DNA of 64,000 nt from Shewanella zhangzhouensis (GTDB lineage Bacteria; Pseudomonadota; Gammaproteobacteria; Enterobacterales; Shewanellaceae): NCBI RefSeq assembly GCF_019457615.1, contig NZ_CP080414.1, positions 1,362,501 to 1,426,500 on the forward strand, written 5' to 3'. A program made the translations under genes and the position numbers. A model generated the notes under the pieces. The model was not told the origin of the DNA. It ran no database searches and saw nothing but the letters and a program-made list of their open reading frames with translations. Shown in pieces: positions 9,001 to 19,200 of this stretch (position 1 is its first letter; every line of letters starts with the position of its first letter).

Positions 9001-12000
9001 TCGGCGTTGTTGCCGATGCCATCGAGGTCAGTATCGAGCGATTCCGCAGCATCCAGCGGGAAGGCATCGTCGCTGTCGACTACGCCGTCGTTGTCATCGT
9101 CCGTGTCGGCGTTGTTGCCGATGCCGTCCTTGTCGGTATCAACAGACTCTGCCGCATCCAGCGGGAAGGCATCGTCACTGTCGAGCACGCCGTCGTTGTC
9201 ATCATCGGTATCGGCATTGTTGCCGATGCCGTCCTTGTCGGTATCGACACTTTCTGCCGCATCCAGTGGGAAGGCATCGTCACTGTCGAGCACACCGTCG
9301 TTGTCGTCATCGGTGTCGGCATAGTTGCCGATGCCGTCGAGGTCAGTATCGAGCGATTCCGCAGCATCCAGCGGGAAGGCATCGCTGGCATCCAACACGC
9401 CATCGTTGTCATCATCAGTGTCGGCATTGTTACCAATGCCATCGAGGTCAGTATCGACGCTTTCTGTGGCATCCAGCGGGAATGCATCGTCGCCGTCGAG
9501 CACGCCGTCGTTGTCGTCGTCGGCATCGGCGTTGTTGCCGATGCCATCGAGATCGGTATCCATTGACTCTGCTGGATTCAATGGGAAAGCATCGGCACCA
9601 TCCAACACGCCATCGTTGTCATCGTCGGTGTCGGCATTGTTGCCGATGCCATCAAGGTCGGTATCGACTGCCTCGGTGGCATCCAGCGGGAAGGCATCGC
9701 TGGCATCCAACACGCCATCGTTGTCATCGTCGGTATCGGCATTATTGCCAATGCCATCGAGGTCGGTATCAACAGATTCGGTGGCATTCAGCGGGAAGGC
9801 ATCAGAACTGTCCGGGACATTGTCGTTATCGTCGTCCGTATCGGCGTTATTACCAATGCCATCGGCATCGGAATCAAGCCACTCGCTGCCATCCAGCGGA
9901 AACGCATCGTCCGCATCCGCGACCTGATCACCGTCATCATCCTCATCGGTGTTATTGCCTATACCGTCTGAGTCGGTATCAAACTGCTCGTTAGGATCGT
10001 TCGGGAAGGCATCGCTGTTATCACCCACACCATCGCTGTCACTATCGAGCGTTTCACTCGGATCGCTGGGGAAGGCATCGGTATTGTCGTCAACGCCGTC
10101 ACCGTCGAAGTCGCCATTAAAGACATATTCGATGGCACCAATATCCATTTTTGGATAAAGCGGCCCGCCAAGCTCTGGTGGGTAATCCGGATTGTATTCC
10201 CCCATTACGCGGGCATTACCGAGCAAGTCTACCGCATCTGGTGGCAGCTCGCCGTTCTCACCGGCATCGATATTGGCACTGCCAGGTACCGGGCGGTAAT
10301 CGCCATTGTCCGGGGCCGCCAGCTCTACATAGCCAGAGGAAATAACGCCACATTCGCTGTCTTCTACCCAGCTGGCGCTTTGCTGCTCCCAGATTTCCAC
10401 GTTACACACGGTTGAGCCATTGGCACCTTTAAGGAGCAAGCTATTGCGCAGCTGAGCTTTGCCTTCGCCAACTAAGCTTATGGTGCCGCCTTCGCTGTTA
10501 ACTATGGTGCTGGAGAACAGGGCGATATGGCCATCCTCGACCACCAGTGCGGCGTTATTGCCCTGCACGTTGGCAACTAAACTGTTTTCCAAATACAGTT
10601 GAAGGCTGTCACCTGCGATGGCCGGTGCCGTCATATTCTCAATAAAAACAGTATGTAGCATTACGTATGGGCTTGATTGCACATTGATGGCACTGCCAAA
10701 AGACCTGTCGGCTGCAATCTGATTTTCTTCGAGTTGGGTCGATATGCCGTTTCGTAGCGTCAGTCCCACCAAATACGGGAATTGGGTGCTGGCAAGTCCT
10801 TCCTTCATGGCAACATGAAACACTTCATGCTGGCCCTGTGCATCCAGAATGACTTCACGGTTGCCATTGATCTCCATGCCTTTGTTTATCACCAATGGGC
10901 TTTGTAAGGTGATGGTCATAGCATCGCTGAAATCAATGATGCTCAAATCGGAATAGATTTCTCCGGAACACAAATCAATCAGCGCCTGGCGCAAACTGCC
11001 CGGGCCGCTGTCGGCATTGCTGGTGACAGTAATATGGTTAGAGACACAGGCGCGGAAAGGGTCATCATCAACCCGGCGGATCACAGATTGACCATTGTGG
11101 GTAATTTCAACAAAATCAACGACCCCATCGCCATCGATATCATCATCAACGGTATCGTCTAAACCATCGTTATCAAAATCCGGAAAATTACCATAGCTGG
11201 TCGGGAAGGGGTCGTCGGCATCGTTGGTGCCGTCGCCGTCGGTATCGTACTTTAATGGGTCGGTTAAGCCAGCGTTTTCAACTTCATCGCTCAGGCCGTC
11301 GTTATCATCGTCCAGATCGGCGTTGTTACCAATACCATCGCGATCGGTATCGACCCATTCGTTTCTATCCATCGGGAAGGCATCATACCAGTCAAAGATG
11401 CCGTCGTTATCATCATCACTGTCCCAGTGATCGGCAATGCCATCCGAGTCATTATCGCCTTGCACAACAATCCCGGCCGAACACACTTCAGGGCCGGTTA
11501 TACCCGCAAGCGAACGGGGAATAACGCAAAAACGTACCTGCCAGCCCAGTGAGCCACGTGCAACATAAGTCTGCTCTGTTTCGCCGCTGATATCCTGCCA
11601 TACGCCGTTGGTTAGCTTCTGCCATCGATGCGGGCTACGAGACTCCACATCATAATTGCCGCTACCTGGCGCTATGTAACTATAGTCACCCACTAAATCG
11701 ACGCCGGTTGGGGCAATGGTGCGAACCCCTATGTTTGTGGCGTATGGAATATTGCCCACCTTGAACCAGTCACCACAGCGCTCTGAATTGTCATAATCCA
11801 TGCAGAGGGTGACATAGTGATTGCCATCATCCGCCGTGGCCTGATACCCCAATTCGCCGTACGCAATTTGTACGGCATCACTGCGGGTTCCGGTCGCAGA
11901 TCGCAGCCAATAAAAGTCCTGGACGTTAACTCCTATCGGAATATTGGCAAATAAGTAGTCTCCAACCCGCAAGCTTTTCCCGACTTTGCCAACTCTGGGT

Positions 12001-13877
12001 CTTATCCAGCTGCCATTGGCGTGACCTTCGCCGTAGTAATAGGCGTTGGAATGCACTGCCACGAGATAAACTTTACTTTCACTGCTTTTCCAAGCACCTG
12101 TTTGAAAGGTCGGAATACCTTCGCAGGTAGCACACCAGCTTTCGGATGCGCTGGCGCTGGTGCGGATGAAGGCAAACTGCCAGGGTTCAGCAGCCGTTTC
12201 AATCAGCTCCCGACTGGCGGCCTGTATGTTGTCGAGATTAATAAACTTGTTGTTGTCGGGCACTTTGAATTTTAAGTAGTCGAAGGTATCGCTGGCCTCC
12301 CAACTCTTGGGGGTTAGTCTCTCGACGTAGGTGCCACGATCATTGCGCCCGGTGTCAGTGGCAATAAACAGCTCCTGAGCGCGAGTGGTACTGGGGTGTG
12401 CACCAATATACTTGTTATCGTCGGGATCATAACGAACGGTACTGGCATCCCACAGGATGCTGCTGTTCTTAACTATGCTTTCGCCGGGCGTGTAGTCGAC
12501 ACAGGCGGTATTCATACTGTCAAACACACAGGTGTTGTAATGGTAGGTGGCAAACCAGTGCCAATAGCTGTTACTGCCAATAAGCACCGCGTCCCAACCT
12601 CTGGCTGCAACCAAGTTGGGGTACATTCTGGCCAGGGTACCCACAATGGCCTTACCATCGCCATCGGTAACAGGCGTTGCCAATTCGGCTTCGGCAGTAC
12701 CTTCCCAGCTGCCTTCAATTTCAGAGTAGAGCGTACGCTGCATTTGCAGTGGCTCAAAATCACTGTTCATGTAGGGCAAACGAGGGGTATCGAAGGTGCC
12801 GCGGCTCATGGCATCAACTGGCAAAGATAAGTAAGTACAGAAGTTCTGCACATCATCATCTTCGGCGCAGGCTGCTTTATTCAGCAGCGGCGTGGCAGCC
12901 GCGCTATGCGGATAGTACTGAAAGTTTGCTTGTGGCACGGTTAAATAACTGCCACCGCGGATATTGGTATTGGTATCTCTGACGGTTTTAAATTTATTGG
13001 CAATATTGCTGATATGTCCCAGCACCATAAAACCAATGCGGCCAGCATAAACCGTATCGCTTGTCGTGGCTTCCACGCCATTTTGCTGCATTAAGCGCAG
13101 GCCAATACTGTCAAAGTCGCCCACACCGCTGGTGACTGTTGCGCCCTGATACACCGCCATATCGAATAATTGACGAAAGCCTAAACTGTTTTTAAACAGC
13201 ATAGGGCGCTGCAACTGCGCCACTGTCACTGCATCGGTAAAGCTGGCGCCCAGTTCAATGGTCTTGCCAGTAAAACCGGTATGTTTTACTTCAGCGCTTG
13301 AAATCAGCAGCATGCGGCCATCGGCCAGCCGGTGCCAGCCTTCTTCAGCCACCAGGTAATGCAGCTTGGCTCCGGTTAAATCGGCGCCAAAACCATCAGT
13401 CTGGCGTACATCAAATAAAAACTGATTACCGGCAGTGATGGGCGCCGTTGGTACTATGCTGACGCCGTTGTTGAGGTTTGGGTCCTCGAAGCTGACAAAC
13501 ACCACCGGGCGGGCATATATACGCTGAGTCCAGAGATCGGCAATCTCATTGTTGGCGCCAATGGTTAAGGTGCCAGACTCTGCCGGAACCCCCAGCAGCG
13601 CAGGCGCACCGTTAAACTGCAGAGCAATCGCAGCAACATCTGGTGTGTTGGAGCCGTCATTGGTGGCGAAGCCCCATTCACCGCTGCCTTGGGTTATAAA
13701 GCCCGGCTTGGACGGATTTATCGCCTGCAAAAACACCAGATTATCGGCGTCATTGACCACACCGATATCTTTGGCATTACCAGAAAAGTTGACTGATTGT
13801 TTTGTCAGGCTGGCGGCGAACAGGCTGTGAGAGCTGCACAGGCCCACGATCAGGGCCATGGTTAACAAGCGCTTCAT
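6078..13877 (-). CDS. giant secreted calcium-binding repeat protein with GlyGly-CTERM anchor
   Basis: 2599 residues. In order: a signal peptide (residues 1-22); a large N-terminal region of unknown fold; a first group of Asp-rich thrombospondin type 3-like repeats (about 810-930); a choice-of-anchor Q/beta-helix-like region (about 940-1210, with SLRQAL and MDIGAIEY); a long array of 35-residue repeats (DGIGNNAD, DDDNDGV, DAFPLD) at about 1335-1893; two HYR/Ig-like domains (about 1895-2060); further beta domains; a cadherin-like domain with VLANDSDADGDSLSV (about 2470-2560); and a C-terminal GGGS, hydrophobic helix and basic tail. That tail is a GlyGly-CTERM signal, the known substrate of rhombosortase, so the protein is probably a type II secretion cargo processed at the cell surface. 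The Asp patterns should bind many Ca2+ ions. It is probably an adhesin or surface structural protein, with no enzymatic motif that I recognise. Confidence 0.85.
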   Translation of the reverse strand: MKRLLTMALIVGLCSSHSLFAASLTKQSVNFSGNAKDIGVVNDADNLVFLQAINPSKPGFITQGSGEWGFATNDGSNTPDVAAIALQFNGAPALLGVPAESGTLTIGANNEIADLWTQRIYARPVVFVSFEDPNLNNGVSIVPTAPITAGNQFLFDVRQTDGFGADLTGAKLHYLVAEEGWHRLADGRMLLISSAEVKHTGFTGKTIELGASFTDAVTVAQLQRPMLFKNSLGFRQLFDMAVYQGATVTSGVGDFDSIGLRLMQQNGVEATTSDTVYAGRIGFMVLGHISNIANKFKTVRDTNTNIRGGSYLTVPQANFQYYPHSAAATPLLNKAACAEDDDVQNFCTYLSLPVDAMSRGTFDTPRLPYMNSDFEPLQMQRTLYSEIEGSWEGTAEAELATPVTDGDGKAIVGTLARMYPNLVAARGWDAVLIGSNSYWHWFATYHYNTCVFDSMNTACVDYTPGESIVKNSSILWDASTVRYDPDDNKYIGAHPSTTRAQELFIATDTGRNDRGTYVERLTPKSWEASDTFDYLKFKVPDNNKFINLDNIQAASRELIETAAEPWQFAFIRTSASASESWCATCEGIPTFQTGAWKSSESKVYLVAVHSNAYYYGEGHANGSWIRPRVGKVGKSLRVGDYLFANIPIGVNVQDFYWLRSATGTRSDAVQIAYGELGYQATADDGNHYVTLCMDYDNSERCGDWFKVGNIPYATNIGVRTIAPTGVDLVGDYSYIAPGSGNYDVESRSPHRWQKLTNGVWQDISGETEQTYVARGSLGWQVRFCVIPRSLAGITGPEVCSAGIVVQGDNDSDGIADHWDSDDDNDGIFDWYDAFPMDRNEWVDTDRDGIGNNADLDDDNDGLSDEVENAGLTDPLKYDTDGDGTNDADDPFPTSYGNFPDFDNDGLDDTVDDDIDGDGVVDFVEITHNGQSVIRRVDDDPFRACVSNHITVTSNADSGPGSLRQALIDLCSGEIYSDLSIIDFSDAMTITLQSPLVINKGMEINGNREVILDAQGQHEVFHVAMKEGLASTQFPYLVGLTLRNGISTQLEENQIAADRSFGSAINVQSSPYVMLHTVFIENMTAPAIAGDSLQLYLENSLVANVQGNNAALVVEDGHIALFSSTIVNSEGGTISLVGEGKAQLRNSLLLKGANGSTVCNVEIWEQQSASWVEDSECGVISSGYVELAAPDNGDYRPVPGSANIDAGENGELPPDAVDLLGNARVMGEYNPDYPPELGGPLYPKMDIGAIEYVFNGDFDGDGVDDNTDAFPSDPSETLDSDSDGVGDNSDAFPNDPNEQFDTDSDGIGNNTDEDDDGDQVADADDAFPLDGSEWLDSDADGIGNNADTDDDNDNVPDSSDAFPLNATESVDTDLDGIGNNADTDDDNDGVLDASDAFPLDATEAVDTDLDGIGNNADTDDDNDGVLDGADAFPLNPAESMDTDLDGIGNNADADDDNDGVLDGDDAFPLDATESVDTDLDGIGNNADTDDDNDGVLDASDAFPLDAAESLDTDLDGIGNYADTDDDNDGVLDSDDAFPLDAAESVDTDKDGIGNNADTDDDNDGVLDSDDAFPLDAAESVDTDKDGIGNNADTDDDNDGVVDSDDAFPLDAAESLDTDLDGIGNNADTDDDNDGVLDSDDAFPLDAAESLDTDLDGIGNNADTDDDNDGVVDSDDAFPLDAAESLDTDLDGIGNNADTDDDNDGVADSDDAFPLDAAESVDTDKDGIGNNADTDDDNDGVLDSDDAFPLDAAESLDTDLDGIGNNADTDDDNDGVVDTEDAFPLDAAESVDTDLDGIGNNADTDDDNDGVLDASDAFPLDATEAVDTDLDGIGNNADTDDDNDGVLDSDDAFPLDASETVDTDGDGIGNNADPDDDNDGIPDEEDAAPLDPNIGDTQKPVFAELAALTFEATGVMTAVTLPEPQVTDNISQTLTISSDLASELALGEHKVVWTATDSAGNSATAEQWVTIVDTTAPEFEELSPLVINASGRLTDISPLLNYSAFDLVDGEVSAVHSGSSELVSGAHELELSATDSSGNTATAMLRLHILPRLKLAKTMTVEAGGSYSVPVQLSGEAPAYPVTMAYSLEVNGVTQPAQSASIASGTSGELMVSIPAGLALNTELLVRVNSISNAFVADDQQTELQLTEQNLAPTISAQVLQQGQPLRVLAPASGEAQIRLSISDVNVNDTHQISWQVVDQAFSGELSADGLSMSFNPNELSLGRYAVDVIVTETNTPEQLSSKRRIRFNVAALAELSATTDTDGDGIVDSIEGYGDSDNDGIADYLDNDVDGSRLPVNSTTESMQTSAGVQLSLGNMTSALISSGAGMTMTDLAESVADNSGAASSEDDHFSQVTAVLDFTLSGQIQPGQSVAVVFPLPHGAALPVDAVYRKYNTSQGWFNFAEDSRNSLGSAPLLDGECPQVGAVSYEPGLVEGYQCVQLLLEDGGPNDADGNANGVIEDPGVIAVLSQNQLPVANLDTASILDTQTLVIDVLANDSDADGDSLSVIAASADNGAVELLADNTLRFSPGSGFSGTAIIRYQVSDGFGGSAQGEVHVTVSLAPVVEPAPPATDTGGGSMPLWSLLLLGLAFTRNRRAAKPQ
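8200..9875 (-). repeat. 16 tandem copies of a 105-bp coding repeat
   Basis: Inside the giant gene a 105-bp unit repeats sixteen times in register. Each encodes 35 residues built on DTDLDGIGNNAD, DDDNDGV and DAFPLDAAES. Neighbouring copies are nearly identical in DNA, for example around 8620-9070, and variants (SDDAF, ASDAF, DTDK in place of DTDL) are shuffled along the array. This points to recent expansion and recombination. Looser relatives continue up to about 10,100 and at 11,130-11,470. Confidence 0.95.
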
Positions 13878-14012
13878 GCTGCATTTCCTTGCATAGAATT
13901 ATCTACCCTGCAGTAAAACAGGCAAATGTGCAGGAAAAATGCAGAACTGACTGAAAAGTGCAGACGTTGGAGCAGCACCTAGGCGCCGCAGATGAGCGCA
14001 CTCTGAGGGGAC

Positions 14013-15434
14013 TTAGATTGCGGGCAGAGAGATGTGAATACCCAGGCCACCAAGGGGCGACTGGCTGGCGCAAATACTGCCTTGATGGGCGACAATGATG
14101 GACTTGGTCACAGACAGCCCCAGGCCAGCGCCGCCGGTATCCCGGCTGCGGGAGCTATCCAATCTGAACAGTGGCTCAAACAGCAGGGGGTGACTTGCAT
14201 CTTCCACACCCGGGGCACTGTCTTCAATGCTGAGGCAGACCCGCTTATCCTCAGTGCTTAGACGCACACTGATGCTGCCCGGTGCCTCGGTATAACGCAG
14301 GCAGTTCTCAAGTACTTTCCCCAGCGCCATGGCAAAGCTTGCTTCATCGAGGCGTGCCCTGAAGGTGGGTTGTGGCTCGGAGCGGTTTTCGCCATGCCTT
14401 GGTGCTGGCGTGGTTGCATGGGTAAACGTCAGTGTGAGCCCAAGCCCTGCGGCCCGCTGCTGAAAGGGGGCCAGCACCCCCGGCAGGAAACGCTCCAGTG
14501 CCACCTCGGTAGCGTTGGCATCGAGGGTGATTTGGCTGAGCTTACTGGCAGTGGTGATATCGGATATCAGTGTTTGCAGCTGATCCACTTGTTTCAGCAG
14601 CGTCGCCATATTGTCGCCTCTTGGCACCATGATTCCATCTTTCATGGCTTCCAGACGCAGGCGAAGGGCGCTGAGTGGGGTTCTCAATTCGTGGGACACG
14701 TCGCTGAGCAGTTTTTCCTGTTTTGCCAGGGTGGTGAGCATCAGGCGGTTTCGCTCCTGCAACAGTTGCTCGGTTTCCGAGTGGGATTTTTGCACCTCGA
14801 TATAGGCGCGGCTTAAGGTTAATTCACTGAAAAAGCAGGTAAACACCATCACCAGCGAGGCCAGCACAAACCGCGTCAGGCTCACAAGATTCCAGTCGCC
14901 ATCCTGCCATTGTCCCAATTGACTGAAAGCCAGGGTAAAAAGCACCAGATAAAACACCGCCACCAAGGCGCTGCCCAGCAGTCGGCCGTTGAGCATAAAC
15001 ACGAATACCGGCAGGAAAAAGGTCCAGATAAGGCTGAAGTTTTCGGCTTGCCCCTGATATGCCAGGGCCCATAAAAACAGCATCAGAATGAGGCTGACCA
15101 GCAGCGACGTGGACTTGAGGATGCGAAGTTGTGCCGCTTTATGTTGTTTGTCCTGCGCCGCAGCTTGGCGATCATCGGTATCAACAGTCTGGCGGGGTGA
15201 ACGGTTGCTCAGGCGCAGGCGAATGTAGGCAAACAGGCAGGCTGCCAGGGCGCATAAGTCCAGTGCGGCGATCTGCCACATGCCCCTTAACTGGTTGTAA
15301 ATGGCGAAAACACTGAGCAGCAAAATAATGGTCAGCAGCAGGCCATTGAGCACCAGTTGCCGACGTTTCAGGGCAATGCCATTTAAGGATTCGGTCTCAC
15401 TGAATAACCGGATATCGCGTAAAAATTGGAACAT
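14013..15434 (-). CDS. membrane sensor histidine kinase (second kinase of the trio)
   Basis: 473 residues from the ATG at 15434; a GTG six codons further upstream is possible but less well placed. About six hydrophobic segments occupy residues 20-210 and form a membrane sensor with no large periplasmic domain. A dimerisation/phosphoacceptor helix follows, with VSHELRTPL (His248), then a HATPase domain with an N-box (LENCLRY), D-x-APG-type DSAPGV, and the G2 box GGAGLGLSVTK. It lies 168 bp downstream of the response regulator gene on the same strand. Its H-box (SHELRTPLSALRLRLEAMKD) resembles that of the larger kinase upstream, so the two may share the regulator. Confidence 0.85.
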   Translation of the reverse strand: MFQFLRDIRLFSETESLNGIALKRRQLVLNGLLLTIILLLSVFAIYNQLRGMWQIAALDLCALAACLFAYIRLRLSNRSPRQTVDTDDRQAAAQDKQHKAAQLRILKSTSLLVSLILMLFLWALAYQGQAENFSLIWTFFLPVFVFMLNGRLLGSALVAVFYLVLFTLAFSQLGQWQDGDWNLVSLTRFVLASLVMVFTCFFSELTLSRAYIEVQKSHSETEQLLQERNRLMLTTLAKQEKLLSDVSHELRTPLSALRLRLEAMKDGIMVPRGDNMATLLKQVDQLQTLISDITTASKLSQITLDANATEVALERFLPGVLAPFQQRAAGLGLTLTFTHATTPAPRHGENRSEPQPTFRARLDEASFAMALGKVLENCLRYTEAPGSISVRLSTEDKRVCLSIEDSAPGVEDASHPLLFEPLFRLDSSRSRDTGGAGLGLSVTKSIIVAHQGSICASQSPLGGLGIHISLPAI

Positions 15435-15602
15435 GTTTACCCCTGACTCCACACCTTTTGCGGCTTCGCACCTTGGTTACTCACGGGCCTTTAAGGGCTG
15501 AGACCCTGCCGTTATGCCACATAAGAGCACAGGATTGTGCAGCAATTATGCAGTTTTCGCCGGGCGTCGCGATTGGTACTGCCTTAATGGCTGTACGGTG
15601 CT

Positions 15603-16271
15603 TTAGCCTTCGAAGCGATAACCCAGACCATAGATAGAGCGGATCATCTCCTGCTCTGTATTAAGGCCTGCGAGTTTTTTACGCAGGTTACGAATATGGC
15701 TGTCCACAGTTCGGTCCGACAATACCCTGAAGTCACTGTAGAGCATATCCAAAATCTGACTGCGGGAATAAATGCGGTTTGGTTGGCTGTAGAGCAGGTT
15801 AAACAGCCTGAATTCCAGCGCCGTCAGGACGACAGTCTGGCCGCCAAAGCTCAGTGACAACCCGGCTTCATCCACCTTGAGGCTGGGGCCTGCGGCAGTG
15901 AGTTTGCCGTCGAGCCGGCGAAGCACTGCCCGTACCCGGGCTGTCAGCTCACGGGCGCTGTAGGGTTTGCACACATAGTCGTCGGCGCCGGTATCAAGCC
16001 CCAGCAGGCGGTCCACTTCTTCCACCCTGGCGGTGGTCATAATGACGTAAAGCTCTGAAAAGGCTCTGAGTTCACGGCAAATGCTGAGGCCATCCTTACC
16101 GGGCAGCATCAAATCGAGCAGCATCAGACTGGGCTTGTCTGCTTTCACCGCCTCGACCACGGCGCTGCCATCATGAAATACACGGGTTTGCAGACCTTCA
16201 GCCTGCAAATACATCTGCATCACTTCGGCGATGTTCTTCTCATCTTCTACGATAAACACCTTGTGGGTCAT
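15603..16271 (-). CDS. OmpR/PhoB-family response regulator
   Basis: 222 residues. The receiver domain (1-115) has the acidic pocket ED at 10-11, the phosphoacceptor Asp53 (LLDLMLPGKDG), the conserved Thr in IMTTAR and the Lys in CKPYSARE. The C-terminal winged helix (about 128-222) has the family pattern LTALEFRLFNLL, RTVDSHIRNLRKKL and IYGLGYRF. It should bind DNA as a dimer after phosphorylation. It starts 28 bp after the large kinase gene and is followed by the second kinase gene, so all three may be one transcription unit. Confidence 0.93.
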   Translation of the reverse strand: MTHKVFIVEDEKNIAEVMQMYLQAEGLQTRVFHDGSAVVEAVKADKPSLMLLDLMLPGKDGLSICRELRAFSELYVIMTTARVEEVDRLLGLDTGADDYVCKPYSARELTARVRAVLRRLDGKLTAAGPSLKVDEAGLSLSFGGQTVVLTALEFRLFNLLYSQPNRIYSRSQILDMLYSDFRVLSDRTVDSHIRNLRKKLAGLNTEQEMIRSIYGLGYRFEG

Positions 16272-16299
16272 GGCGGTCTTTTGTCACCTGTAAGCTGTG

Positions 16300-19200
16300 T
16301 TAAGCGCTGCGCTCAGACGCATTGGGTTTGGACGGTGTGGCAGGCAAAGAGGGAACCCTGGCCGATGATTGGATACTGAGCGGCAATTGTATTTCAATGG
16401 CGACCCCACCCAAAGAGGAGGGCGAAGCCGTTATCGTGCCGCCGTGGGCGCGGACAATCGACTGGCAAATCCACAGTCCAAGCCCTGAACCAGAGGCCGT
16501 TTCTGCCCTATCGGCGTCCCCAATGTTGCTGGCCCGGTAAAGGCGGTCAAACAGGCGGGAATATTCATCGGCGGCAACGCCGGGGGCCGAATCCTGGATG
16601 CTAAGGGTTACCCAGGCATCAAGGGATGCGTCAGCGGGCTGTGCCTCTTGGGGGGAATGCGACGGCGATACTGTCAACGACAGCTGTACCTGGCCACCCT
16701 GATTTGTGTATTTATAACTGTTTTTCAGAAGGTTACCAAAAACCTGCTCCAGTCGTGCCTTATCGGCAAACACGGTCGTCTCAGGGGGCAGCTCGGGCTC
16801 ACAGGTGAAGCTAACCCCGATCCCTTTTTGTGCCAGCAGGGGGCGGAAGCTGGTTATCTGCTCTTCAATCAGCGGCAAAAGCTTAAGGTGCTCCTTACTC
16901 ATGGCAAGGTTTGTTACTTCCTCTGCAGACAGCTGCACTATGTCGCCCACCATGCGATTGAGATTGCCCAGGCTATTTGCCATCGACTCAAAGGTGGCAT
17001 CGGTGCTTTGCAGCAAACCGTCCTGCATGGCCTCCAACTGCACTTTAATCATGGCCAGCGGCGTGCGAAGGTCGTGGCCAACTTCAGCCAGCATTCGGTT
17101 TTTTTGCTCCATCAACTCCGACAGCATCTGGGCTTTTCTTAAGGCATCGCGATGCTCAAACTGGGCCAGCTGCTGCCTTCTGGCATGGGCAAGACGCCAA
17201 CGAAACAAGCCATATAGCATGGCAATCAACAGGGCAGCCAGCGGCAGCTGAAACCACAGGGTTTGATAGTATTTGGGCGCTTTACTGACCTTCAGTTGCA
17301 GCTCTGGCCCCCAGTCTGCGCCTTGCACCCTCGCTTGTAATCTCAAACGATAATTCCCGGGGGGCAGGCCTGTGTAGCGCGCCAGCCGCATATCTTCCGG
17401 GGCTGTCAGCCAGTCGTTGTCATAGCCATCGAGGCGATAGCGATAATCCACCTTACCAAGGCTACTGGCGTCGGGGCTTGCAAAGCGTACCGAGAAGCGT
17501 TGGTCGTCGGCGCCCACCACTAACCCCGGCGCCTGGAGATCGAACGGAATATCGACACTGCCAAGCTGTATCTGGGTAATGGCGACAGTTGCGTCATGGC
17601 CTGGTCGTGGGCGGGCCTCAGTGCTTATCAGCTGCATACTGTTATTGGTGGCATAGACGAAGCTGTGGTTGCCAAGAAGCGGTGTGCTGCGGCTCCAGCC
17701 CAGGTCGAGCGCGCCCTCACGCTCACCAAATTGCGCCAGCGCCAGGCCATTTTTATCGAGTAAATGTGTGTTACCCAGCCAAAGGTTTCCCGTCGGCAAT
17801 GCGACTAATCTGGCCGGTACTGTCATCCGGTCTGTGATGTCTATGGCAAAGGGACTGAATCTCAGTACTGCGGCATCCTTTTCTGGTGCCGCCTTGTCAA
17901 GGCCAGAAGCTTCCTCGGCGAAGCCGGGTGCTGGCATGCGTGCAAGCGTAGCTGTGAGTTTTTCCAGCTCGTCGCTGCTCAGCCTGTCTATGCCTTCGGG
18001 GTGGGTGATTAGCAGATTGCCCTGCCTGTCACTCAGGATTTGATTTATCTGATTGTGGCGCAGACTGCCTTCGGTGGCCTGCTCCTTGCTGAAGATATTG
18101 ACGGTATCAGAACCCGGAGCCACCAACCCCAGCCCGCCCAGGGTGCCGACCCAGAGCCGATTTTGCCCATCCAGGTAGAGGCAGCGAACGAAGCTGATAA
18201 AGCGACTGCCGTCGGCATTTTTTAGCGTCGACATGGTCAGATCGTCGAGGGACACCCTGACCAGCCCCCTGTCGCTGCCGGCCCAGAGTACTGGCTCTGG
18301 TCCAAGGGCGAGGTTTTTCACGAACACCCCGTCGTTTTTGGTCAGCGGCAATTGCAGTTCGTTAAGCCAATGGCCATCGGCGGTGGTGGCTATCAGGTTG
18401 CCGCTGTCACCCCCAAACCAAAAGTTGCCTTCGCTGTCTTTGATGGCGGAAACCAGCAGTTTTTGTTGAACTTTCGTATCGTCGCTGAACGGCGATGTGT
18501 GGCCGCTACTGAGACTAATTCGACTCGCCTGCTGCTCAGTCAGCACCAGTAACTCACCTTCACCCAGGTTAAGCACCTGATGAATATTGGTTGAAAACAG
18601 GTCTTTCAGTGCTGGGGCAAAGCGGTCAATCAACGAGAATCCCCGTGCCTGGGGCGGATGATATTGCAGCCCTACACCCAATACCCCAAACCACAGGGTG
18701 CCCGAGGGCGAGTTGGTGATGGAGTAAATCAAATCGCCGGCAAGCCCCTGAGGGTCAAGCAGATTCCCCTGCAGATGTTTGATAAGCCTGCCGGATTCGC
18801 CATCGCGAATTTCGACGCCCTTGGTGCCACTGAGCCAGATACGGCGACTGCCATCGGCTTCAAACGTTTCGGCAATGCCTGTGTTGATGACCTTGCGGGT
18901 CTCATCGCCATCGCCTTCGCTAAGCAGCAGCACTTCCCGGGTGGCCGGGCTTAAGAGGTACGTGCCCTGATTCTGGCTGGTGAGCCACAGGCGGTTGTCG
19001 CTGGCAAGGTACAGTCTTCGCAGCACCACCTTGTGCAGCAACTCGCCCTCACTGGCAAACAGCGCGAAACCGGCGGCGTCCTTGTCCATCCAGGCCAGTC
19101 CCATGGCGGTAGACAGCCAGAGTTTACCCTCGGCATCGAATTCGATATCCAGCAGGTAGTTGTGATAACGATCGTCGGGTTTATCGAGGGAAAGATAGGG

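Noticed and set aside
8200..9875. CRISPR array
   Set aside because: The 105-bp repeats are continuous coding units with no alternating unique spacers, and no cas genes are present.
7921..9994. Long plus-strand open frames (467, 509 and 610 codons) opposite the repeat array
   Set aside because: They are low-complexity Ser/Ala, Val/Ile or Arg/His runs created by the complement of the 105-bp repeat; the minus-strand frame has domains, a signal peptide and a sorting tail.
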